A stretch of 47,855 bases of DNA from Phoronis australis (Eukaryota; Phoronida; Phoronidae). The first letter of the stretch is position 1. Each line of letters begins with the position of its first letter. The translations under genes and the position numbers were made by a program. Positions 25,378-37,800 of the stretch are shown here, piece by piece. Under the pieces are notes generated by a model. It was not told where the DNA came from. It was given only the letters and a program-made list of their open reading frames with translations, and searched no databases. Where the stretch lies: contig NMRA01000016.1 of the NCBI GenBank assembly GCA_002633005.1, forward strand, positions 349,396 through 397,250, in the 5' to 3' direction.

Positions 25378-28300
25378 CTGAGAAAGAAAAATGCATGAGT
25401 AATGATAATTTACTATTTTATTTACACAAAGCAAACGGGCAACAATCTGATAAACTTTTATAAATTAAACTCTGTTAATCTACATCATCATCCTCGCATT
25501 CACCGTGATTGGCTAGAGTACGAGAGTTCAAATGATCAATACTTGCAACAAGGTTCGGGCTTAATCTGACTACAAACACATAATTGTAAATTGGATATCC
25601 CGAGTATCATGATAGAGGTTATAAAATGAATATTGATATTGAACTAATACCCACTACAGCTTACGCTAATTATAGAAATAACACACAACAGACATCGGGA
25701 ATTGTAAAGGAATTATAGACATCCTATGGATCGGACAGAGCACACACTAGTGTTACAAACATTAAACGAGAACGGTTTGCAAAACGAGCATGTACCACCT
25801 TTGATGAAAATCCTACTGAATAAAAAAGCATCTTTTTAGTCCCTGTCGATTTCGAAAACTGACAGGTCTTCTGGATATTGAAAAACAAACCTCTAGACAA
25901 CCTGGAACTACACGACCTTGAGAATCAATCGTAGAGGTCGTTCACGGGCCAGAATTGGGCTGCCTGCCAAGTATGAGGACTATGGCATGGTGCATACCCT
26001 AGTTGCTATCAGACAATATTAGACTTCAGACTGATGAGCATGTGAAAAGCATTGCACTGCAAAGATCTGGTTAACATAAGCCTTTATCACAAATTGTCTC
26101 AAGATCTCAGACTGTCTACAGCTATGGTCCTCAGACTTCGTACAGCTGTTGATCCCGCGTTCCCGACCAGTAAACAATCCCAATTGACCAAAGACCAGGG
26201 TCACACCAACTTGACCACAAAATATCACGTTCAACTAAAAACTAGAGATTACCTAGCCCAGCAGTATTTGAGCTTGACAGGGATTCAAGACATGCAGATA
26301 TTATCTATTTTTCATTCAATAACACAAAGGGACTCACTTGCCTCACAATTATTTCTTGTTAGAACACATTAAAGGCAAATAATGCATAAGCTACAGAGCA
26401 TAGGAACATGTCAATCAATTACCAAGTCGCTCTTGTGCGACCTTTCAAATCAAAGCTCTTAGGGTAACAAAAGAAAGTAGTGATTCCTAAACATCATGAT
26501 TTGGGTTATTCGATAAATACACGACTGCCTAATTAACTGGGACACATTAACAACCACAAATTTGAAACGTTAAAAAGATTAACTGAATGCCATCTTCAGA
26601 TAACAGTCACTTTGAAAATTAAAACATTACAACCGACAAACAACACACTGGCTGGACTTCTGACCACAAAACAAATTCACAACACAAAAACAGCGCACCA
26701 CATCTAAACTTGAAATTCGTCACATCAAATTGTCACAGCACTGTGAATGGCAACACGAAAACAGCACAATCTTCACACAAAGGTACAAACAGGCATGCTA
26801 TGCATAATTATATTTCGATGGGATGTTATGTAACAATAGAGTCTACAAAGCTATAAACCAGATAAAGCAAGTAAATAATATGGAGCCACTGTCAACGTGA
26901 TGCGGGTGCTCTTAAGAAGTGAATAGCTGGCTATGGCAAGACAACTTATCTCCAGTCTATTCCGCAGTACGGTAACAATTCTCCAGTTTGGTACAGTCTC
27001 TAAAACACGTGACAATGAAATTCAATACGAAATTTAATATTTTCTTGATTTAGAAGACCTGGGCAGTTGTGGCGCTCGTCATATTTCTCATCTGACGCGA
27101 TGTTTTGTATCAACTGAGTCTGAAAACAGACTGTGTAGTTCACAAAATTGTTGACAATAGCTGGAGACGTAACATTTTTATGCGTCCCAATTGTGTGCAA
27201 CATGCAGGTGAATGATCTTTTATCAATGACTGTAATTCTTGAATTTGGAACAATTAATATTCCTTACTTCTAAATTTTGGTACAAAAACAAAATGATAAC
27301 TAATTTTCACTGTTCTAAACTGGATAATTTTTACCGTACTACTTTAACACCTAGTTCAACAATAGTTTAGCGCTAGTTTAGCACTAAGTACGTTAGCACT
27401 GAACCGAACACAGCAAGCCAACACCCCGAGTCAAGGCATTCTTTAAAGACACAGGTAGAAAGTAGGCTTAAGCGCTGTACTCAATTCATCACAATAAAAA
27501 ATCATGGAGTGGATGTCAAATTCCAATCATGATAAGTACAAGTAGCAACCCCAGACTATGTTAATAAGAAGGATTCAAGACCTATAGAACAACACAGAAA
27601 TGAGTATGAAGGTCTGAAAAGGGTTATTAAAAAAATTGAGCCCTGAGGGGTTGTTGAATGTAACCCATGAGACAACAAAGATCTTCAACCTACTGGCCAG
27701 TGAGTAACTTAAAAACACCACGGAGTTAAGGTGACCAACAAAATCTGTTGTTTTTGTGATTTTACTACGAATCGCCACATCTCAACATTATTTTCACCCT
27801 CGCTGAAATCAAAGCTGATTTCTTTATCGGCAGACCGTTTGGCTGCTGACGCAGACCTAGTGACTTAAATTCCACACGGCTGCTAATATCTATACTTTTC
27901 GCGTCGAAACGTCTCCTTACAGTGAGATGGTGAATGCACATCTCGGGTTGACAGCTTGCTTTGCTATTATGTTTGGATATGTACAGTACAAGACAAACGT
28001 AGCCAGACAAAATACTTCCTCCCTCATGACTGCCATTTCTGTTAACAGCAAACAGGTAATAACTATTACGGCAGTAAAATTTTAATTACAGAGTGGCTTA
28101 GCCACCATATAGATTTCCTGTTGATTCCCCTTCAGTCTCAGACACGAGTGGAGACTACAAGAAAAATATATACTTCACCATTTCTGTAAATATGTCATGT
28201 CCTAGATAGGGCTTTTGTAGTATATTTTTGGGCCTCAGAAAGCACACATAATGAGACATAAAGGTCACCTTCATGTTAATTTTCAAAATTTCACCCCTGG

Positions 28301-28603
28301 CCTTTCGATATTTGTAGCCTGAAAGACAGAAGTCGAGTAACTTGGGGACATACTCTAAGATCTGTTGCAAAAAGATTATGTTCTAGAGATCCATGACATA
28401 TAGGGCTTAAGTCAACTTCCTGCAAATTCTAGATGCTACATTTTTACAATAGCTTTCAAAAACTTTTTAAAAGTTACCAGCAGCCATCCAGTTTGGACGA
28501 CAATATGGAGAAAAAATGAAAGATTTGTCTCTCAAAAAATTTCCCTATTCTCCAACGAGACAAAAGTCACAATTTCACAAAAAAATCGTTACACTGTAGT
28601 GAC
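25378..28603. other. Intergenic DNA / TDRD3 3' flank
   Basis: No convincing exon or RNA gene was seen on either strand. Open frames of up to 106 codons exist but show no conserved motif or splice context. The right part should include the TDRD3 3'UTR: on the minus strand an ATTAAA lies at about 28081-28086, roughly 520 bp after the stop, and is one possible poly(A) signal. Confidence 0.4.
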
Positions 28604-28810
28604 CTACGACCTGTAGGGCTGGGGTTGATACAGCTGACTAGGTCGCTGTTGTCGACAGTTAGTGTCGGAGACTGGCACACCGTTACCGCCGCGGGTGAAC
28701 TCCATGCTACCGATGAAACCTTGATACGGTTCACTGACCATCTGAGGGGGGGCCATTATGGCACCGGTGGGCATTATAAACTGTGGTTGACTGATTATTT
28801 GTGTATCGCC
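28604..28810 (-). other. TDRD3: TDRD3 terminal exon, C-terminal exon-junction-complex-binding-like tail
   Basis: The exon is phase 0 (GDTQIISQPQ...) and ends ...QLYQPQPYRS then TAG. The stretch MEFTRGGNGVP followed by an Arg/Gln-rich end with a YQP motif matches the C-terminus of vertebrate TDRD3, reported to contact the exon junction complex. The frame depends on a run of seven C on the coding strand (28746-28752); one base more or less would lose the match. Confidence 0.8.
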
Positions 28811-31800
28811 CTGAAATGAATCAACACCGTCTTGTAAATACCGGGATTACTCCTAACTAATTGTGGACAGCTTATAAGACCGAGGTTTAAATTTGCTTTA
28901 AAGAACCATGCATTTAAGACCCCACAGGATTGGAAAATGTTCGACCTTCAAGTAATACAAAATGTGCGGACACGTATCTGCAGAAAAAAAATTGAAACGT
29001 AACCAGTGAATGAAAGTGTTTATCTGGTTTCAAACACTAGAGGGCACTTTTAGTGTAGACAGAATCAGGGCCACGCTGCCGAGTACAATTCATTTGATAA
29101 AACAGTTCTCTGTTATCCAATCAAAGCATCTCCTGACTTTATCTTTACTCATTAAAACAGCTGACACAATCCTTCTTAAAACTCGAGCAGAATTCAGAAA
29201 AAATAAAAACGGAACAAAAAACATCGTCTAATAAAAAACGATATACAAAATGACCTTTTTTCCATTTTCAATGACTGCTGTCATGATTAATGAACACAAC
29301 AACGTCTCAAAGTAACACCTCTCTGCATGGCATAGAGCATTAAAACAACTATTTGGTGTTACTCATCTTTTATGAAAAAATAAACTTTCCCCTAAATTGG
29401 CAGCAATTTTCAAGAAAGTGGTATTAAATACTAGACTGGGTTCGGTGGATTTTAGCTGTCTCTGAGTAGTCTCATAACGCTAGAAACGATACACACGCCC
29501 TTGTATAGCCTCACTACGCAATAGATGCCAGATATTCATTACAAAAATGAAGAGAAAATAAAAACATATAAATACATAATATACATTTAATCTTGGATCT
29601 CTGATTCGAACATCCGCCACAGTCAGAGGAGAGAAATCTAAAACAACGTATAAAAGGGTGTAAGAAAATTAGAAACTCATGGGCCTATACAAGAACGCGT
29701 GTGAGCGTACGAGAGGATTTTGAGAAAGATAGAATCTGCGGAAGTCCGAGCAGTGTACAATACCACTTGATACTGTTACTTAGTGTAAGATGAGTATCCC
29801 AAGTCTATCAAAAGGGGCCAATTCACTTCACAGTACTCACCCAAGACTCTTTAGATATTGGTTTAACATCTTCGATGGCTACTTCCTCCGTGTTCCCATA
29901 ATCCACAAACTGGACCAGAGCTACGCAAACTCCATTGCCATTAATGTAGATGTTATGAATGACGGCTTTATAAAACTGAAAATTATCGAGAACTAGTTTT
30001 AACGATAGGTTAATTAAAGTGCATTTACAAGCAACAAGAAAGCGTGTCTTTAGTAGTCATTTTTGGTTCGGTGACCTAATTTGCTTTGGATCTGTTGAGC
30101 CCTTTTCGGCTGCAGTTCAAAGGTACAACTAAATCTTAATGTTCAACAACTTGTTAGGAAAAGATATACACTTAATGAAATCTTCATTGCTTTTCATGAA
30201 AAAACAAGTTTTGCAAAAATGATCATCGTGAAACTTCAAACAATTACTCGATTTCAAGGAATCAGATTCGTTACTCATGGTCAAGTCGGGGAAACATTAT
30301 TCAAAATTACAGGCAAAAAGTCAGTTAAAGAACCCTGGACACTTCCTCTCCTGTGCACACTACCACAAAATCCCAAATATAAGCCCATGGACAAACATTC
30401 AGAACTCTGCACATTCCAATGTTTCCAAGAAACGAATCATTTCCTCTACAAATTCATGGGCTTATAGGCAGAATTTTACGGTACAGATGCACCCTCTACC
30501 TGGTTGTCCTCCCAATATCTGGCCAGACAGTAGTCACCCTGCTTCCACTGTTGACTGTTATGACCTGTAGGCTGTAATTACAAATATTCTGGTTAACAAT
30601 GACTTGCATAATGCAGTAAGCGTCGGTCACCTTGACCTCTCGGAGACTAAAGATACAGGGAATTTTGTGCGACTTTTTTCTATATCTTTGGTGTCCTGTC
30701 TTGGATCTTCAGCAATGAAGGTCTACGGCAACAAAATTCAGGACTATATTGCTAGAAAACAGTCAAAAACCACCTATGAATACCCATATCGTTTACTTCT
30801 AAATTAACATAGAACTAGGCAGGACTGTGATCACTTTTTTGTTGTTTGACCCTTTACTAGCTCAGCGAAAGCATACAACTCAAAAATTCTACGACTCAAA
30901 AAGAGTCTGAAGCCTTACACAGATACATGATTTTAACAAAGCTGAACGAAAGGTCTACAACAAGGGCCTTGCTTGAGATAATTCACTTGTCCAACTGATA
31001 GACTATCTGGTCACTTTGTGTATCAGAGCATGCGTTGTGAATCGAAGAACAGTTAAGACCACACATGGCTTATTAGTGAAATAACCAAACACCAGGGTAG
31101 ATTTTAGAACACAAGCAAAAACACTCAAGATACAAATAACTAATGAAGTGTGAATCTTCCCAGGGTAAAATTCCTCGAACAAAGACTCACCGAAGTGCAG
31201 ATAAAGCTCAGAGCTCGGAATGACCAATGACAAAAAAGAGGAAAATTTTCCAGGCAATGTATAGCTCCGCAAATAAATAGGCTTGTGTGATAGAAACGTT
31301 TTGGGTTGCAAATTTCACTAAAATAAACATTTTTACTTAAACAAAGCCAAAAAACGGCAAAGAAACGAAAAAAAGAGGAAACTGTAAATTTAAGAGGAAA
31401 TCGAAACCAAAAAGGAAATGTTCTTAAAAAGGAAATTCCAAGCACTGTAAGCTAGTGTTTCAAAGGAAGGTAAAAACTCATTCATACACAAAACATCAGC
31501 ATCTCATAGACCAATGACCACTACACGTGAACACAATCCCCTTATCACTATGGGCACTTACCGGACTGATGTACGCCGGTCCGTTGGCTTGAGCATACAT
31601 CTGCATATGTTGCTGTGGTTGGTGTTGCTGCACATACTCCGACTCTGTGATGGCCTGTGTATAGATGACTGGCATATCTTCGCTTTGAGACACGACTATA
31701 TACTGCGTACTGTATGGCTGGCTCATGATCACGGCCTCCTGAGGGGGCATGGGCTGCGGCATGGCCATGGGGGGAGGATTCTCGTACACCTGCGGCTCAC

Positions 31801-34800
31801 TGTACACGATGGGTGGCTCGGAGGGCACCTGGGGAGGCGGCGGGGCAGGCTTGTTGTCCACGACGGCTTGTTTGGGGTTATTGTATGGTCGTTTTTGCTG
31901 GCCATCGTAGCTACTGCGCGAGTTGCTGTACCGATTCTGTTGAGGGTTATAGCCCGACTGATTCTGGTTGAAGTGTGGTGGGGGGTGCTGGAACTGGTTT
32001 TGTTGCGGCGGCGACTGCCATTTCTGGTTACGCGGCCTGTCATTTGGACGTTTATCGTTATACTGGCGAGAGTCATTGCGATCCTGGTATCTCGAACCAT
32101 CATTGTAATTGTTACGGCCCTGATACCTCTGACGGTCACCTTGGTAACGACCGTCCTGTTGTGAAGCACGGCCGCTGCCATGGCGATTCTGCCGATCAAA
32201 GTTCTGATCTTGCCGGCTATAATCATTATTCCTCATGCCATGAGATCTTCCATCATGGTGATTAGAGTCCCCTTGCCTATTATCATACCTGTGCCCCCTT
32301 GTGTTATTGTATCCACCCCTCCCTGTATGTTCGTTATTGCGACCCCTATTTCCAGTTGGAGCCTCAGTGTGCGACTTCTCCTCTCCGTCGCGGCCAATAT
32401 TTTTCGAAGGGGCGTTTCTACTTTCCCGTTTTTCCACATTTTTACGACCGTCGCTCTTAGCGCTTGTCAGTTCGGGGTAAGCCTCTTTATTCTTGGTACT
32501 CAACGACTCACTGAGTTCTCTTTGTGCTTGTAACTTGAGAAGTCGTGGCGGAAGGTTGGTCGGCTTGTTGAACTGACTCTGCTTGGGGTCACTCTTGTGA
32601 CGTGTACGCTCTGACTGGTGGTTCTCTTTGTTGGATTCTGAAAAACAGCGGCAAAGACATGTCAACAGGAAGGAGTCTAACCACTGACTACTAACAGTAG
32701 GTTTTAAAATAAACTGGACAACGTCGAAATTCCACAAAATGTCGGCACACGAAACCACAACTAAATACCCATTTCTTTTCAAGTTGAATTCGTTTCAATC
32801 CTGGCTAAATCTTGACCAGATCTCGAAATCGCGACGAGTAAATGAAAAAACAGTGGATAGGTGCAATAACAGTACATTAAACGGCAAAAGTTTGACAAGA
32901 ATGCTATTTCATTGCGACAACATTCAACCTAAACTGCCAGATGGCAAAATGTTTATACAAGTTTAGCTCAGTATGGCAGAGTTCTGTCGAAGTCTGTCGC
33001 GTTTTGTATGGTTGTCCATTCGGACAACTCTACTTCAATTCAACCTGTCCGAGTCCAGAATGAGTTCGTCCAAAAATACGAAGGAATAAATCACTATTTC
33101 TAGTATTTTCACCTTTGGCAGCTGATGTCTTGCAAGCACTGGTAGAAACGGTTTTAAAATACTTGGATATTATTGAACTCATCGTTGCTTTTCGACACAG
33201 TAGCGAGCAGACAGTAAATCGGAAAAATGCTCAAGTCCCCAATGTTGTAATAGGAGACGAGAACACCAAACATTTACTGCAATTACTATTGGGAATAACA
33301 TAACATGCAATTCTGTTAACAAGTTTACTTTGAAATCATTAGTGTTTTTCCGAGGCTGATTTGAAGTTATTGACTGATCAACCAATGGCCGCCGCATCCG
33401 AGCACCAAATTGAGCTAGCTCCCTTAAATTACGACAGACAGTGACTGAAGCCTCAACATTCCTCAACATCGGCTGAAGTCGCGTTCCTCGGCAGGTTGCA
33501 AGTGGAAGTCTGTCAATAATTTTTACGTCGCAAAGAGGTTACAGAAAGTAATTTAAGCGTGCGTGGATTTAAAACAGTATTGACCTAAGTGCAAAACGAA
33601 TTTAAGGTTGTTCACTCGGACAACTGATTAGAAATTTGACTTATCCAAATCTAGTTTTTAGTTGTCCTGGACAATTGTTAATGTTGAGCTACGCCCTAAT
33701 ATCATACAGGACTCGACACCCACCTTCCTTCACAGGAATCTTCTTTTCCAGGAAATCAAACAGTGAAATGTTCTGAGACGGCCTCGACGGCTCGTACCCA
33801 TCCTCATCGCCTCTTCGGCCACGACCTACAAATTCAAGCGCTTCAGAATGACAAGGAGACATCACACTCTCACAACGCAGCATTCTGATCTTTCCAGAAT
33901 AAGCTAAGCCTGCAAAAATTAAAACGCCTATAAACTCGCCTTCCGTCTCAAAAAACAAACCTCTGATTTAGACCACACACAGTTACGAAATTCGTCTCGG
34001 ATTGTTCCTTAGACAAAATAGAAGTGATTTCTGGCCTTGGAAGTACCTGGCAGTTGGCTATTATTTGTAATGAGAACAAGTACCATATAAATTGCCTGTC
34101 ATGGCGTGTCATTTTATTGACTGAGCATAGTCTCGAGGAGTAACGGACTGTCAGTTCTCTGCAAGACCAAAACACTTCTCAACTGAGTACGGAACAAGCT
34201 GAAACCGATTTTACAGCACTAAGTGGCCTACATCAAAATTTTCAACAGAACACTCGTTTATCGTTGCTTTAAACACAAAAATTTTGCAAGGATAGGAGAC
34301 ACCTGTGCTTACCAAAACCCCTCTCCAGTCTGTCACCCCTGTCTTGACCTCTGCCACGACCTCTGAACCCATCTCTGAAAAGTCAAAATATAATATCAAG
34401 TAGAGAACTTGCAGTTTATATAGTATTAACAAGACTGCAATACAAATACTACTTTGCATGTTAAGCAACTCGATAAACAGCATCAACGGAACAAAATGTC
34501 AGTTAACTGTACTTGGAAACAAAATTAAAGCTCAATACTTTCGAATATCTCTGACATAAAATGCATTACAAACGAAGGATTCTCAAAGCTGGCATCTCAA
34601 CACATTTACAAACCAAAGAATACTTGAGAACAACAGAACTGCACAAATTATACTCCACAAAACGCAGATAACTTCGTTATTATGCTATCAATACTCTGCA
34701 ATACATCAGCTCCACCTACAAAACTGCCAGTTAGAATCGCGCTGTTTTCAGCTATCTCTCAACGGCTACACAGTCACTTTACCTGCCAAAGTCCCTGTTG

Positions 34801-37800
34801 TACCCGGTCCTGTTGGTAGCCAGTAGGGTGTTGATGGCTTCTTCCACATTATTGCCAGACTGTTTGAGAGCTGATACAGCCTGTTCAGGACTGAAGCCCA
34901 TCTCCACGATCTTTTCAACATCCTTGTCAGACACCTGGAGCCAGAGTAACCGAGTATTGATGATAAACATGCGCAAAGAGGCGACAGGGAAATTACTCAA
35001 CATCGTAACAAAGTAAGAGTACGTGGGGACGTCAAAAAGAATTATAATGTTTTCCTGACAAAGTGTATGTGTCTAGCTCAATTCTAGAAATTTCCCCAAC
35101 GAAAGGGTGACGTGCTGGTCAACGGATACATCCGAACACCAGTCACTCGTTCACTTCATCACAAGCTTTTACACTCTGAATCAATTTCCAATGAAGGTAT
35201 CCAAATTGACATCGACTTCCCACATAAGTTCTACTATTACGCAGAGTGGTGCTTCCACGAATTCAAAAACTGGATGACCAATGTAACACACCGATGGTTA
35301 TGTCTTAATAGTTTGACACTTTTACCCATCTTTGGAACAGCACTGGACCCTTTAAAAAAAGTTTCCCATGATGCATCAGTTACCTGCTTTGTGAAATTTT
35401 TGGCTTTGCCATCATCCTTTGCCTGTATCGCCTCAGCGATGGTTGCCTGGCGCTGCTGTTCAAATTCATCGTCTTCAGCTTTCTTCTGTGGCTTGTTAGA
35501 CTCCAGCGACTTGAAGTTATCTGAAGACAACACAAGAAAGAGTAGAGACATGAGAATACAACCCGGAGGAGCCAGAGATGACAAAAATGGACACATGCAG
35601 GTTTATTGGACATGTGCGTGACAACGGCATTGAAGTGGCAATGAATATAATTTTCATATTTTGACAAGAACCCATTTTGCTATCATCAAACCTAACTTAA
35701 TAGCACTTCATACCATAACCATCGATTCAACTGACCTATCATAAGCTCCGCCCCCTTGCGAAAAGACGACAAATAAACAACAAGTTTTACTCGGTTTACA
35801 TGTCGTTTGTCAGGTAAGGTGGCGTCTTGGAAACGAAGGTATGTTAAGAATGCTGTGATCTGATTGGTCAGTTAAACCGTCACTCAAAATTCTGCCGATA
35901 GGTCAATTTCCCACAACGGAGAAACTAACATAGATTCAATTTTCAATTCAAGTTCAATACCTCCAAGGACCTGAGCCTGACAAAAGAAAGTGCGATTGAC
36001 AAATTTGCCGCGTCACAAAGCTGAAATAATGTTCACACGCACCTAGGCAAAGGCACATGAACATATTTTTGGACAGTGACCGAAGGCACCACAGTGAAAC
36101 ACTTAATTCGTCGTGTGGATTTTGCTGATGGAATTATAGCGTACATGGACACCTTACGCAACCTACCTCTAAATATTTGCAACCTGATAATATTTCGTTA
36201 TAATGGCAATGAACCCACATCCCGTCAAAAAAAATTTGATTTAAACACTTATTGCAAAAAAGGTCATAAATTGTTTCTTACTCAGATGAGAAGTAAATTT
36301 TGGTTTTATAACGAACTGACCATTCCTTTTGCTTCGAGACCACGCTAGGCAAATATGACACACCGCGACAAGTCAACATGTACAGCCTTGTCATAAGCAA
36401 TGACCAACACACAGTTTTTCCCAAGCACGTCACACCTATTTCGACTGACGAACAATTTAAGACCAATATCAAAACAGCCGGTGGTCAAATAGGAAGTTTG
36501 TAGCCACTTTAACCGATTCCTGCTCACCTTTATTACGCCTGTCGTTATAGCGATTTCTGTCCACTCTCTGACCAAAAGGTATGAATGGAGGGGGGCCGTC
36601 CTCACCTCGTGTGGTTGACCGTGACTGACTGGCTAATGTCTGAAAGTCAAGTATTCAAGAGAGTCTAATACCAAATGATGCTATTCACTTAGCTTATAAA
36701 AGTGACGGTAGTAAGTGCAATTTTGATGGATTCGATGCAAGACTAATATGGCAACAGGATACCTTGTACACAAAATACACCCCAGTCTAAAAATAATTTG
36801 TACGAAATGCCCCAGAACTAGATGCGAATACTTATAAATCAAGACTTTCGGAATTTACTATAAAATAAATTTCCCGACGTTCAAAGCCGCCAGGCTCCTT
36901 TTACTGGAGATTGATAACTGACTGGTTCCCACACAAATTTAATCTCCTTCTGCCAGGAAATTTATTTTTATAAGTCATGATTTATACCTTTTTGAATCTA
37001 ATTATTCACCTGGGTGAATAATGTCCATTGTCTAACCCTAGATATAATGGTTATGGATATATTCTCAAGAGAGATTCAATTACTTTTCAGAAATGGTTGC
37101 GGAGAGGGTGAGACCAAATTTCAGACTCAAGTTGCTTTTCAGCCTAAGTCAGGGCTTGAAATGAATAATGACAAAAAAGAGGACATTTTTTCAGATGACA
37201 TATCTTCCACAAATAAATAGGCTTGTGTGATATAAATACTGTTTGTGTTTTAAAATTTTACTAAAATAAAGGTTTTAACACGAATCAAGTCAAACTAACG
37301 ATAAAAAAGAGACAAAAAAGAGAAAACTGGAATGAAATAAGAGGAAATCGAAATCAAAAGAGGAAATCTTTTTAAAAGAAGTAAATTCCAAGCTCTGCTA
37401 AGTGAAGTGCACCAACTACTCACCCTCTTCAGCTGCCAACTTTCCACCATCTTCTCTACATGTCCACCCAGCACCTTGGTATTGTTATTGGTCAGCTGTA
37501 GAAAACTGTTGTTAAGCCTCACATTACCACTGAGCAGCACTTTTTTACCAGGAGGTGTGTCCATGCTGTAATGTACAACCCTGATTGGCTGAAGTAGCCG
37601 ACTTGATTGATTGATTATAATCATCTCCATTCACATGCTGTGCCTTTGTTTAAATCAGTATGAATGTGATGTATCCTTTGACGCAACAAACCACCAGGAA
37701 TCGCCAACAGCCTTATGTTTTATGCACCCAGCATGGTACGACCGCATTGTCAGAGCTAGCATTTCAGTCTTTATAAACCCCTGCCTTCTGTCGAAAATCT

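Noticed and set aside
26052-26372. 106-codon plus-strand frame
   Set aside because: No domain, no acceptor or donor support, and no coding-like composition; a chance frame in intergenic DNA.
27700-28010. Minus-strand open frames, one reading SADKEISFDFSEGENNVEMW
   Set aside because: The stretch looked protein-like, but the upstream stop and the lack of a convincing acceptor or donor leave it unsupported.
31514-32164. 216-codon open frame on the plus strand
   Set aside because: It is antisense to the long TDRD3 exon and arises from that exon's biased codons; it has no splice context or recognisable motif.
31729-32226. 165-codon alternative frame on the minus strand
   Set aside because: It overlaps TDRD3 exon 10 in another frame; the exon-10 frame is fixed by phase-consistent splicing on both sides.
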